NCBI RefSeq assembly: GCF_001612905.1
Contig: NZ_BDBI01000002.1
Coordinates: 496,001 to 560,000, forward strand
Origin: Nocardia ignorata NBRC 108230
GTDB taxonomy: Bacteria > Actinomycetota > Actinomycetes > Mycobacteriales > Mycobacteriaceae
Length of the DNA: 64,000 nucleotides
Reading direction: 5' to 3'
Position numbers and translations under genes: made by a program. Under the pieces are notes generated by a model. The model did not search any database. It was not told where the DNA came from and worked only from the letters and a program-made list of their open reading frames with translations. This document shows positions 15,188 to 23,810 of this stretch, piece after piece (the first letter of the stretch is position 1; each line of letters starts with the position of its first letter).

Positions 15188-17396
15188 CCGCGACGCGAGG
15201 GCGTTCGGCGGCCGGCTCCTCGACCGCCGGTTCGTCCTCGCGCCGGTACCACCAGTGCAGCGCCGCGATCCCCAGCACGGCGAGCAGCGCCGCCGTGAGG
15301 CTGATCGACAGGCCGGGCGGGCGCCAGGTGATGGTGAGCTCGGCGTTGTGCGTGCCCGGCGGAATGTCGACGGCGAGGAAGGTGCCCGCCACCGCGCGGG
15401 TCGGGATCTCGCTCGGGCCGAGGGTGGCCGTGTAGCCGGGCCAGGCCAGGCGGGAGAACACGATCCGTCCGCCGGTGCCGGAGGAGACGGTCGCGCGGTT
15501 GGTGAGGCCGGCCTCCGGCATCACCGTGGCGTGGACACCGGATTCGTGCGCGATCATGTCGCCGGGGGAGGGCAGCGGATTCACGCGTTCCAGCACCCAG
15601 ATCTGGTGTTCGTGGCCGGGGTAGCGGACGAACGCCCAGCCCGGCGGTGCGGGTTTCTCGCCCGCGTCCGGGTACTGCGCGCGTTGCAGCACAACGCGAT
15701 CCAGTCGCATCAGGTCGGCGATCGGCGTGTCGGTCGAGGGTTCGACGGCGAACACCCGGCGATAGGCGTCCGGGCAGGTGCCACCGTCCCACGCCATGCA
15801 CAGCAGACCGGCGAAGGCGGCGTGCCCGACAGGGGTGTACCCGTTCACGTACTGCAGGCCCATGTTCTTGGCGTAGCTGCCGAGCGCGATCGATCCGTAA
15901 GTGCCCGCGAGCGTGCGCTCCTCGTCACGCACCGCGATGCGGTCGGCCAGTTGCAGTGTGCGCCCGTCGAAATCGGGGAAGGCGGCGAGCATCTCCGAGC
16001 GCCGCTCCGGGAACCCGTAGGACAGTGGGGTTTCCGGAGCAGCCGCGACTTGTGCGAAGGCGATGGGCATGGTCGCGGCGATCATCGCCGTCGCCGCCGC
16101 TGCCACGCCACGATGACGCGCGAGCCACAGCGCGCCCGCTCCCATCGCCACGACCGCGACGACCGCGAGCACGTGCCGGACGAGGAGTTCCGGTGCGGCA
16201 GAGAAGGACCGGATGAACAGCAGCCCGATCAACGCGCCCGCCGCCGCGTACCGCCGCCGCGACGACGCGAACACCCCGTACCTGCTGAGCAGGACACAGA
16301 CGAGCACGAGCACGGCGATGGCGAGCATCGGCAGCACCCGCGCGGGCCAGCGCAGCGGCCCGATCGCGCCAGGTCCCGCCGTCCACATCAGCGTCGCCAC
16401 CCCGAACAGGGCGATGCCGCTCCACTCGCTCGCCGTCTTCGCCGCCGCCTTCCAATCTATGAAGGCCAGCGCCGGAATCACGAACCACGCGATGTAGACC
16501 ATCGGCAGTGGTTGCACATGCCCCCACCACGCGGTGAACGCCGGAACCGTGCTCGGCAGACTGGCATTGAGCGATTCCGACCACGGCACCGTGAGGAACG
16601 GATCGTTGTGGATGGTCGAGACGTCACCGCGCCAGGTGGCCTGGGACGACAGCAGCAGCGGCAGATTCGCGATCAGCGAGGCGAGCGCGGCGAGACCGGC
16701 GGCGGTGAGCATCCGCAGCACCGGCACCCACTTGCGCTGATACAGGTACTCCCCGGCGGCCACGGCCACGATCATCAGCGCGGCTTCGACCGCCGGGAAG
16801 ACGTATTGGATCGTCAGCGCCAGGTACAGGAACACGAACAGCGGGATCGGGCCGGATCGTTTGCGCGCGTAGAGCACCGCCGAGGCCCAGGCGTGCACGA
16901 GCCACGCGGTGCCCGTCTGGGAGGTGAACCAGCTCGCCTCGTCGAAGAACAGGAACCAGCCGCTGAAGGGGAACGCGACACCGGCCAGCGCCGCCCACGG
17001 TGCCCGCGCACCGTAGGCCAGGCAGATACGGAACACGCCGAGCGCCGCGATCGCGGAGAACACGAACTTCACGGCCGTGGCGTAACCGGCCAGATTGTCG
17101 AACGAGGGCGCGAGCAGATACACCAGCAGCTGGGCCGGGTTGTAGAGCCCGGCCTCCTCGAGGCTGTAGTTGCCCGCCATCCATTCCCACGGGACCATCG
17201 CCGGGAACCGGCCGGCGCGGAGCTCGGCGCCGAGCAGCTGCCACATCGGCACGTACTGCGCCTCGGTATCGTCGGTGTAGAAATGGCGCGCGTCGCCGAG
17301 CAACACCGCGATGTACCCCGCCAGGACCGCGAGAACGACAAGTCCTGCCCACCGCATCACTTGTTTTCGCGGTTCGAGCGCCGCGCGTACCCACAC
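15180..17396 (-). CDS. large YfhO-like multispanning membrane protein
   Basis: 738 residues. Around 12 membrane spans occupy residues 15-480; a periplasmic domain of about 210 residues and one last span (ISLTAALLAVLGIAALHWW) follow. The C-terminal phrase 'VDIPPGTHNAELTITWRPPG' and the DTEAQYVPMWQLLG loop after the first span are features of YfhO/GT-C-like proteins, which in Firmicutes add sugars to envelope polymers. An acidic pair after helix 1 is compatible with a polyprenyl-phosphosugar GT-C active site. The GTG start at 17396 has no clear ribosome-binding site; ATG 17357 is an alternative. Convergent overlap with a mycolyltransferase hints at an envelope role. Function is inferred. Confidence 0.65.
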   Translation of the reverse strand: MWVRAALEPRKQVMRWAGLVVLAVLAGYIAVLLGDARHFYTDDTEAQYVPMWQLLGAELRAGRFPAMVPWEWMAGNYSLEEAGLYNPAQLLVYLLAPSFDNLAGYATAVKFVFSAIAALGVFRICLAYGARAPWAALAGVAFPFSGWFLFFDEASWFTSQTGTAWLVHAWASAVLYARKRSGPIPLFVFLYLALTIQYVFPAVEAALMIVAVAAGEYLYQRKWVPVLRMLTAAGLAALASLIANLPLLLSSQATWRGDVSTIHNDPFLTVPWSESLNASLPSTVPAFTAWWGHVQPLPMVYIAWFVIPALAFIDWKAAAKTASEWSGIALFGVATLMWTAGPGAIGPLRWPARVLPMLAIAVLVLVCVLLSRYGVFASSRRRYAAAGALIGLLFIRSFSAAPELLVRHVLAVVAVVAMGAGALWLARHRGVAAAATAMIAATMPIAFAQVAAAPETPLSYGFPERRSEMLAAFPDFDGRTLQLADRIAVRDEERTLAGTYGSIALGSYAKNMGLQYVNGYTPVGHAAFAGLLCMAWDGGTCPDAYRRVFAVEPSTDTPIADLMRLDRVVLQRAQYPDAGEKPAPPGWAFVRYPGHEHQIWVLERVNPLPSPGDMIAHESGVHATVMPEAGLTNRATVSSGTGGRIVFSRLAWPGYTATLGPSEIPTRAVAGTFLAVDIPPGTHNAELTITWRPPGLSISLTAALLAVLGIAALHWWYRREDEPAVEEPAAERPRVAVS

Positions 17397-17539
17397 GAGC
17401 GCGGGAGCTTAGAGCATGGAGGTGAATCGGACAATGCCCCGCGTGGTGATGGACGTTTGACCAGCTCAGCTGTGGTTAGGTGGGGTCGACCGATGTTGAT
17501 AGCATGGCGCAACCGTGCCGACCTTCGAGAGAGTCATCA

Positions 17540-17983
17540 ATGCAGTTCGAAATCGTCGAGCGGGACGAGACCTGGGTGGCCGGTTTGCCGGTCCGCAGTC
17601 CCAAACGCGCACTCGGTAAGCTGCGCGACCACGACCTCGAAGCCGCCTGGTCGGCGGTCCTGCACCAGGATCTCGGCGGGCCACTGGCCAGCGCCTATAC
17701 CGATTTCAGCGGCGAGCTGGGCACCTACAACACCCAGATCGTCGGCTATCAGTGCGATTCGCTCGACCAGGTCACCCGTGGCCATCTCGCCGCCCGGCTC
17801 CCGCGCGGCGCCTACGCCCGCTTCTCCTCGGTCGGTAACTTTCCCCAGGTGATGACGGATCTGTGGACCCAGATCGCCTACGCCGAGGAACACAACCAGA
17901 TCAAACGCACCTTCACCGGCGATTTCGAGTGCTACCCGCACGCGTACAAGATCGACCTGTACCTGGCGGTCGATCCGCGATGA
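17540..17983 (+). CDS. GyrI-like effector-binding domain protein (first of tandem pair)
   Basis: 147 residues, all one domain: MQFEIVERDETWVAGLPVRSP at the start, then LPRGAYARFSSVGNFP near residue 95 and FTGDFECYPHAYKIDLYLAV at the end. This is the AraC-effector-binding/GyrI/Cass2 fold, a bilobal beta-alpha-beta barrel that binds small hydrophobic or cationic molecules. There is no DNA-binding domain. The following gene overlaps it by four bases and is a diverged paralogue (shared P-[RK]-G-x-YARF and D-[LV]-W-[TA]-Q). Stand-alone members may sequester drugs or act as sensors; the ligand is unknown. Confidence 0.75.
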   Translation: MQFEIVERDETWVAGLPVRSPKRALGKLRDHDLEAAWSAVLHQDLGGPLASAYTDFSGELGTYNTQIVGYQCDSLDQVTRGHLAARLPRGAYARFSSVGNFPQVMTDLWTQIAYAEEHNQIKRTFTGDFECYPHAYKIDLYLAVDPR

Positions 17984-18420
17984 CCTACACGATCGTGGTC
18001 CGCGGCGGGGCGCTCTACGGCGGCCTCGCCGTGCCGCGCGTGCATCCCAGTTTCAAGGTCTCCAACAGCGATCTGATCGAGTTCCTCAAGGACCGGCTGC
18101 GCGACCGTCCCGGCGGGCGCGAACCACTGCACACCGTTTACGTGCCGGACCCGGCCGGCAACTGGAACGCCCTCGTCGCCCGCGAATTCGCCACGCCCGA
18201 CGAGGTGCCCGTCGGTGACCTCATGGTCAGCGTGCCCAAGGGCATCTACGCCCGCTTCGCGCCCAACGGCGACTACCACGACCCGGTCGAGGACGTGTGG
18301 GCCCAGGTCGACGACGCCACCGCCTCCGCCGAGATCTCGCGCGCCTACCGCGAGGAGATCGAGGTCTGGCACGGGCCGACCGACGTGGAACTGTTCGTCT
18401 CGATCCAAGTCGATAACTGA
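17980..18420 (+). CDS. GyrI-like effector-binding domain protein (second of tandem pair)
   Basis: 146 residues, starting with MTYTIVVRGGALYGGLAVPR and keeping the family core VPKGIYARFAPNGDY and EDVWAQVDD; the closing strand is TDVELFVSIQV. ATG 17980 overlaps the stop of the first copy (ATGA), so both are made from one message. Similarity to the first copy is clear in the core but low elsewhere, which suggests an old tandem duplication with different ligand specificity. There is no helix-turn-helix domain and no membrane segment. Confidence 0.72.
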   Translation: MTYTIVVRGGALYGGLAVPRVHPSFKVSNSDLIEFLKDRLRDRPGGREPLHTVYVPDPAGNWNALVAREFATPDEVPVGDLMVSVPKGIYARFAPNGDYHDPVEDVWAQVDDATASAEISRAYREEIEVWHGPTDVELFVSIQVDN

Positions 18421-18436
18421 TGAGTAGCTGCATTCG

Positions 18437-18448
18437 GACCGTACGGTC
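18437..18448. promoter_or_regulatory. perfect 12-bp palindrome upstream of the ThiF-fusion gene
   Basis: GACCGTACGGTC is a perfect palindrome 17 bp after the second GyrI-like gene. It sits at the upstream edge of a 309-bp region (18421-18729) that leads to the ThiF-nitroreductase gene. The region is AT-richer than its surroundings between 18450 and 18560. The palindrome resembles a dimeric-regulator operator; no regulator gene is adjacent, so the assignment is tentative. Confidence 0.4.
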
Positions 18449-18630
18449 TGCGAAAATTTACTCAGTGCACCCTAACCGCTTCTGACCTGCGATTATTTCA
18501 ACTGGCTCAGAAGGTTTCCGGGAAATTAGCCACTTGTCTGGTGGATTCGTAACCGATGACGGATACTGCACCAGTCGGCATCTATGGGACGCCGACCCCT
18601 TGCGGGCGTGAAGCATGGAGTAGGAACCCG

Positions 18631-18729
18631 ATGGCTGTCGATGCAGCATGCGGCGAAACGCGGTTGCGGCGGATTCACCGTCACACCACCGCGGTCGCGA
18701 CGGCACGTTTTCGTGGGGTCGATCGCTAG
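18631..18729 (+). CDS. 32-residue micro-ORF directly abutting the ThiF-fusion gene
   Basis: ATG 18631 is preceded by GGAGTAGGAA at a suitable distance, and the frame runs 32 codons to a TAG whose last base is immediately before the ATG of the next gene. The predicted peptide is basic and Arg-rich (MAVDAACGETRLRR at the start). The large downstream gene has no ribosome-binding site of its own, so re-initiation after this micro-ORF would explain its translation. It may be a leader peptide with no function beyond coupling. No homology is recognised. Confidence 0.5.
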   Translation: MAVDAACGETRLRRIHRHTTAVATARFRGVDR

Positions 18730-20877
18730 ATGAACGAACAAGCACCACAGACGGCGGACTACCGGCCACGTCTGCTCGATCCGCGCGACCCCACCGACCG
18801 GGCAACCTTGCGGCAGCTCGCCGACACACCCGGCATCCAGACCGTCGACCTGCGCGCCGGACTGCGCGCCGAACTCGATCAGCTCACCGGCCCACCGCCG
18901 GGGCTCGACCCCGGCGAGGAACGGTGGGTGCACTACCCGTGGCGCAACGCGCTCGTCGCCGTCCTCGGGCCCGACGCCTTCGCCGCGATCCGCTCGGACC
19001 GCAACCGCAACAAGCTCACCCGAGACGAACAGCGGCGGCTGCGGGAACTGCGCGTCGGCGTCGTCGGGCAGAGCGTCGGCCATTCGGTGGCCTACACGCT
19101 GGCGCTCGAGGGCACCTGCGGGCTGCTGCGCCTGGCCGACTTCGACACCATCGAGCTGTCGAACCTCAACCGGGTCCCGGGCGGGCTGTTCGACGTCGGC
19201 GTGAACAAAGCGGTGGTGACCGCCCGCCGCATCGCCGAACTCGACCCCTACCTGCCGGTGGAGATCTGGCAGACCGGTGTGCTCACCGAGACCGCCGACC
19301 AATTCCTCGACGGGCTCTCCCTCGTCGTCGAGGAATGCGATTCGCTCGACATCAAATTCGCGGTCCGCGAAGCCGCCCGCCGCAGGCGCATCCCGCTGCT
19401 GATGGACACCAACGACCGCGGCCTGTTCGACGTCGAACGCTACGATCTCGAACCCGGTCGCGAACCCTTCCACGGTCTGCTCGGTGCGACCACCGGCGCC
19501 CAGCTCGCCGGTCTCGACACCAGGTCCAAGGCGCCACACGTGCTGCGCATCCTCGACCCGGCCCAGCTGTCCGCGCGCATGGCCGCCAGCCTGGCCGAGG
19601 TCGGCGAAACCATCACCACCTGGCCGCAATTGGGCGGTGAGGTGCAGCTGGGTGCCGCGATCGTCAGCGCGGCGGTCCGCCGGATCGGGCTCGGGGTGAA
19701 GCTGTCGTCGGGCCGAACACGCATCGATCTCGAGGCCGCCCTCGATTCGCTCGCCGAACCCGGCTACCTCGACGACGACGCCGACGACCACGCCACCGAA
19801 CTCGACGACGAGCCACCGCCCACCGACACCATCGGCGCGATCCTCGCCTGCGCGCAGCGCGCGCCCTCGGGCGGCAATGTGCAGCCGTGGATCCTGCGCG
19901 GCGACGACGAGCTCATCGAGATCGCCCTCGATCCGACGGACACGACGGCGATGGACGTCGACCTGCGCGGCAGCGCGGTCGCCGTCGGTGCCGCGCTGTA
20001 CAACGCCACTGCGGCGGCCGCCGCTCACGGTTTGCTCAGCGACACGCAACTGCTCGTCGACGAGCCGTCGGCACCCCTGATCGCCCGCCTGCGACTGCGT
20101 CCCGGCACCGACGCCGAGCTCGCCGCCGACTACCCCCTCGCCTGCGCGCGCCACACCAACCGGCGCCTCGGCAATGCCGCCGACCTCCCGGATTCGGTGC
20201 TGCCCGCCCTCGCGCAAGCAGCGGGCGAGCAGGCGATCGTGCACGCGATCACCGGGCGCGAACGCCTCGCCGAGGCCGCGGATCTGCTCGGTGCCAGCGA
20301 TCGCGTCCGCTATCTCACTCCGCAGCTGCACCAGCAGCTCTACGCCGAATTGCGCTGGCCGGGCGAGGATATCCGCACCGGCATCGACGTGCGGACCCTC
20401 GACCCGGCACCGGACGAACTCGCGAAACTCCAAGTCGGCAGCCGCAGTGATGTGATGGACCGGTTGCGTGAGTGGTCGGCAGGCACCGCGCTCGGCGAAT
20501 TCACGGTCGATCGGGTGCGGTCGAGTTCCGCGCTGGTCGCCGTGGGGTTCCGGAAACGCGGCGGCGGCGCACCGGATCTCGCCGACTACGCGCGGGCCGG
20601 TGCCGCCGTCGAAAAGGTCTGGTTGCGGGCGCAACTGCTGGGGCTGGCGGTGCAGCCGGTATCTCCGGTGTTCCTGTACGCGAACCGGCCCGAGGATTTG
20701 CGCCGCGTTTCTCCCGAGTTCACAGATACACTTGCCAGCATTCAGAGGCGTTTCCTGGACATCATGGAAATCTCTGGGGATGAGAACGTGGCATTGGTTC
20801 TTCGTCTGAGCTACGCCGCCGCTGCGAGCGTTCGCAGTCGACGGTTGCCGGTGCCTGGCAGTAGGAACGACGGATAG
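18730..20877 (+). CDS. ThiF-type (E1-like) domain fused to nitroreductase domain; MoeY/Rv1355c-like
   Basis: 715 residues. Residues about 95-330 are a ThiF/MoeB/E1 adenylation fold: RVGVVGQSVGHSVA (degenerate GxGxxG), ADFDTIELSNLNR, the conserved Lys in GVNKAVVTARRI, and EECDSLDIKFAVREAARRR. The zinc CxxC pair of MoeB is absent. Residues about 370-690 are a nitroreductase-like FMN fold (AQRAPSGGNVQPW, then EKVWLRAQLLGLAVQPVSP). The fusion and the following GAF-GGDEF-EAL gene match the order I recall for mycobacterial Rv1355c (moeY)-Rv1354c. 'MoeY' is a historical name; a role in molybdopterin synthesis is not demonstrated by the sequence. Translation is probably coupled to the micro-ORF before it. 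Confidence 0.8.
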   Translation: MNEQAPQTADYRPRLLDPRDPTDRATLRQLADTPGIQTVDLRAGLRAELDQLTGPPPGLDPGEERWVHYPWRNALVAVLGPDAFAAIRSDRNRNKLTRDEQRRLRELRVGVVGQSVGHSVAYTLALEGTCGLLRLADFDTIELSNLNRVPGGLFDVGVNKAVVTARRIAELDPYLPVEIWQTGVLTETADQFLDGLSLVVEECDSLDIKFAVREAARRRRIPLLMDTNDRGLFDVERYDLEPGREPFHGLLGATTGAQLAGLDTRSKAPHVLRILDPAQLSARMAASLAEVGETITTWPQLGGEVQLGAAIVSAAVRRIGLGVKLSSGRTRIDLEAALDSLAEPGYLDDDADDHATELDDEPPPTDTIGAILACAQRAPSGGNVQPWILRGDDELIEIALDPTDTTAMDVDLRGSAVAVGAALYNATAAAAAHGLLSDTQLLVDEPSAPLIARLRLRPGTDAELAADYPLACARHTNRRLGNAADLPDSVLPALAQAAGEQAIVHAITGRERLAEAADLLGASDRVRYLTPQLHQQLYAELRWPGEDIRTGIDVRTLDPAPDELAKLQVGSRSDVMDRLREWSAGTALGEFTVDRVRSSSALVAVGFRKRGGGAPDLADYARAGAAVEKVWLRAQLLGLAVQPVSPVFLYANRPEDLRRVSPEFTDTLASIQRRFLDIMEISGDENVALVLRLSYAAAASVRSRRLPVPGSRNDG

Positions 20878-20894
20878 CGCGGATCGGAGACAGC

Positions 20895-22763
20895 GTGCAT
20901 CGGCAATCGCTCGACTCACTGGTGACCCAGGTCGCCTCCGAGTTGATGGGTGTCGACGCCACGACCATGGTGGCGGCGAGCGAGCGGGTGCTCGCCGCAC
21001 TCGTCGAACATTTCGACGTCGATTTCAGCTATCTGCGCCATACCGACCGCACCCGCCGCGCCACCGTGCTCGTCGCCGAATGGCCGCAGCGCGCGGATAC
21101 TCCGGTGCCCGACCCGTTACGGGTGGTGGAGTTCGACAAGGCCGACTCGGTATTCCGCGCTCTCGAATTCGCCACCGAACCGCTGATCGTCCGGCCCGGT
21201 AACGACAGCGAGGACTACCAGGAAACGATCCGCAAATCCTCCGGCATCCCGCAGGTCGCCATGGCCTGTGTGCCGCTGGTCTCGCGGGGTGAGTCCACCG
21301 GTGTGCTCGGCTTCGTGAAGATGGGCGACCGCACCTGGACCAAGCGCGAACTCAATGTCCTCAAGGCGATCGCCGCCCTGTTCGCGCAACTGCAGGCGCG
21401 CGTGGTCGCCGAGGAGAAGCTGCGCTATATCGCCCTGCACGACGATCTCACCGGCCTGGCCAACCGGCGCGCCCTGCTCGAATACATGGAACGCAGGCTC
21501 GCGCCCGAAAACCCGGGCCCCGTCGCCACCTTCTTTCTCGATCTCGACCGGCTCAAGGCCCTCAACGATTTCCTCGGCCACAGCGCGGGCGACAATTTCA
21601 TCCGCACTCTCGCCCGCAGGCTGAAACAGAACCTCGGGCCCGACGACATGATCGCCCGCCTCGGTGGCGACGAATTCGTGATCGTGCCCGCCGAACCGAT
21701 GGACGCGGTCGCCGCCGAACTCGAGGCCGCGCGCATTCAGCAACTCATCGGGCGCCGGGTCTCGGTGGGCCAGGAGTCGGTGAGCCGTGGTGTGAGTGTG
21801 GGTGTGGCGCTGGGCATTCCGGGCGAGACTTCGGTGTCGGACGTCCTGCGCCGAGCGGATCACGCCCTTCTGTCCGCCAAATCCGGTGGGGGCAACGGCG
21901 TCGCGGTGTTCACCGACGCCATGCGCGCGCAGTTCGAACTCCAGGACGATGTGGAGCTGAACCTGCGCAGCGCGGTCTCCGACGGGTCGCTGATCCTGCA
22001 CTACCAGCCCGAGGTCGACCTGCGCACCGGCCGGATCGTCGCGCTCGAGGCGCTGGTGCGCTGGCAGCATCCCACCCGTGGCCTCTTACCGCCTGGTGCG
22101 TTCGTTTCGGTGGCCGAGGCGACCAACCTGGCGGGCGAGCTCGGTCGCTGGGTGATCCGTTCGGCCTGTTCACAATTCGCCGACTGGCGGCGGCGTGGCC
22201 TGGCGGCCAATGTCGTCATCCGGATCAATGTGTCGCCGGTGCAGCTGGTGAGCGCCGATTTCGTCGAGCGGATCGAAGACATCCTCCGCCTGTTCGAGAT
22301 CGACGGCAGCTCGGTGTGCCTCGAGATCACCGAACACGTTGTCGTGCAAGACCTCGTGCGCACCCGGGTGACCCTGCGCGGGCTCAAGCGGATGGGCGTG
22401 CAGATCGCCATCGACGACTTCGGCACCGGTTACAGCTCGCTGTCGCATCTGAAGGCCCTGCCGGTGGACGCGGTGAAGATCGACCGGGGTTTCGTGCAGC
22501 GTCTCGGCGACAGCAACGACGACCTCGCCATCGTGAAATCCATTATCGGCCTTGCCGGTTCGTTCGGGCTCGGCGTGGTCGGCGAGGGGGTGGAGACCCC
22601 CATGGCGGCCCGGACCCTTGTCGGTCTCGGCTGCTACCGCGCCCAGGGCTTCCTGATCGCACGACCGATGCCCGCCGAGGAGGTCGAGGTTCAGCTTCGG
22701 GAGGGGCGTATTCCGCTCGATCTCGATCTCCCACGTGCCGGACGCGGCGTGGCACCCAGCTGA
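20895..22763 (+). CDS. dcpA: GAF-GGDEF-EAL bifunctional c-di-GMP enzyme (DcpA-like)
   Basis: 622 residues from GTG 20895. A GAF domain lies at about 25-165. The diguanylate cyclase domain at about 175-335 has an intact GGDEF at residues 257-261 (RLGGDEFVIVPAE). The phosphodiesterase domain at about 350-605 has intact EAL (residues 385-387), DDFGTGYSSL and the EGVET loop. Both c-di-GMP synthesis and breakdown should be possible, as reported for mycobacterial Rv1354c/DcpA. The RxxD product-inhibition site is not kept: Gly replaces Arg at the expected position. No membrane segment is present, so the GAF domain should sense a cytosolic signal. It follows the ThiF-fusion gene by 17 bp and abuts the next gene. 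Confidence 0.93.
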   Translation: MHRQSLDSLVTQVASELMGVDATTMVAASERVLAALVEHFDVDFSYLRHTDRTRRATVLVAEWPQRADTPVPDPLRVVEFDKADSVFRALEFATEPLIVRPGNDSEDYQETIRKSSGIPQVAMACVPLVSRGESTGVLGFVKMGDRTWTKRELNVLKAIAALFAQLQARVVAEEKLRYIALHDDLTGLANRRALLEYMERRLAPENPGPVATFFLDLDRLKALNDFLGHSAGDNFIRTLARRLKQNLGPDDMIARLGGDEFVIVPAEPMDAVAAELEAARIQQLIGRRVSVGQESVSRGVSVGVALGIPGETSVSDVLRRADHALLSAKSGGGNGVAVFTDAMRAQFELQDDVELNLRSAVSDGSLILHYQPEVDLRTGRIVALEALVRWQHPTRGLLPPGAFVSVAEATNLAGELGRWVIRSACSQFADWRRRGLAANVVIRINVSPVQLVSADFVERIEDILRLFEIDGSSVCLEITEHVVVQDLVRTRVTLRGLKRMGVQIAIDDFGTGYSSLSHLKALPVDAVKIDRGFVQRLGDSNDDLAIVKSIIGLAGSFGLGVVGEGVETPMAARTLVGLGCYRAQGFLIARPMPAEEVEVQLREGRIPLDLDLPRAGRGVAPS

Positions 22764-23732
22764 ATGACCGCCGACGGGTGGTTACTGGTCGAGACCCTCA
22801 CCGAGGATCTCGAACCGGCTCTTGTCGCCGACGACGCGCGGATCAGGGAATGGATCGCCCCCCGACGCTGGCCACGCGCGCTCGGCGCCGCCAAGGCGAA
22901 ACTGCTGCGTGACGCGGTACGCGGCGGGGAATCCGCGCGTCTGGGCGACACCGTCGTTGTCGTCGAACCCGTGCGGTGCGCACTGGGCGGGACACACGGC
23001 GTCCAGGTCTGGATCGGGCCGGCCGACGCGCCCGTGCCGCCACGCCGTCACGTCGCCGCCTGGGATTGGGATGCCCGCACCGAACTCGCCCATCACGGGC
23101 CGGGACTGGAGGAACTGATCTTCGCGCGCGAGCCCGGGGCCGTGCGGGTGGTGCGCACACCGCCCGAGGCGTTCGGGCGCATGGTCCGTTTCGACGGCCG
23201 GGTCGACTATTTCGCGATGGCGAGCACCCTCGAGCCCGGCGGGCGCTGGCAGGGAGCGGTCGACGTGCTCGGCGACGACGAACAGGTCCGGCGGTTCCAG
23301 ATGGTCGCGCGGGCCCGGCCGGAGCTGCGCCGGGTGAGCGGATTGATGCACGCCGTCCCCGAACTCGGCGGCGAAACCGTCGACCTCGAGGTCGCGATGC
23401 TGCGCGCCGTGTCCAAGGGCGTGGACGTCGGCGCCGGGCTGATCCTGCTCGCCAGCGGCGTCATCTACGAATGGGTGGCTGATCCACCGCCGCCGCTGGA
23501 TCGCTGGGCCGTCGAACGACCGACCATCGACCCCGCCGATCTGACCGCGTTGCGTGCCGCCTGTGCCGAGCTGGTGCACGCTCCGGACACGACGCGGCGG
23601 CTCACGCTGCGGGTGCGCTTCGCCGAGGGCGAGTGGATCCGCGCGCACGCCGAGCTGGCGACGGTCACCACGGCCGCCACCGGGCACGGATTGCTCCGGG
23701 TGCGGCCCTCCGTCGACGGCGAATCGGGTTAA
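22764..23732 (+). CDS. hypothetical protein co-transcribed with the c-di-GMP enzyme
   Basis: 322 residues. ATG 22764 directly follows the TGA of the GGDEF-EAL gene, so the two are translationally coupled. The N-terminal 100 residues (RIREWIAPRRWPRALGAAK ... GGTHGVQVWIGP) have a GAF/PAS-like feel. The middle is beta-rich with AWDWDARTELAHHG and FGRMVRFDGRVDY, and the C-terminus has LTLRVRFAEGEWIRAHAELA. It resembles the actinobacterial DUF5593 group, but I am not certain. No membrane segment, signal peptide or catalytic motif is seen. A role as sensor or partner of the c-di-GMP enzyme is an inference from coupling. Confidence 0.6.
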   Translation: MTADGWLLVETLTEDLEPALVADDARIREWIAPRRWPRALGAAKAKLLRDAVRGGESARLGDTVVVVEPVRCALGGTHGVQVWIGPADAPVPPRRHVAAWDWDARTELAHHGPGLEELIFAREPGAVRVVRTPPEAFGRMVRFDGRVDYFAMASTLEPGGRWQGAVDVLGDDEQVRRFQMVARARPELRRVSGLMHAVPELGGETVDLEVAMLRAVSKGVDVGAGLILLASGVIYEWVADPPPPLDRWAVERPTIDPADLTALRAACAELVHAPDTTRRLTLRVRFAEGEWIRAHAELATVTTAATGHGLLRVRPSVDGESG

Positions 23733-23810
23733 ACGGCTCTTTCACGGGTGTTCACGTGCCATTCCACGGGCGGGAGCCGCGAGTAACCCGGACGGCTGGA
23801 CCATCGGCAT

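Noticed and set aside
18450-18630. Possible molybdenum-cofactor or c-di-GMP riboswitch before the ThiF-fusion gene
   Set aside because: A GGGACGC piece occurs, but the conserved partner segments of GEMM or Moco motifs are not found.
18526-21000. 824-codon open frame on the minus strand
   Set aside because: It is antisense to the ThiF-nitroreductase and early c-di-GMP gene. It is a by-product of high-GC codon bias and has no recognisable domain.
21785-21815. GT-rich low-complexity stretch
   Set aside because: It lies within the GGDEF domain coding sequence (GVSVGV region) and reads as ordinary protein.
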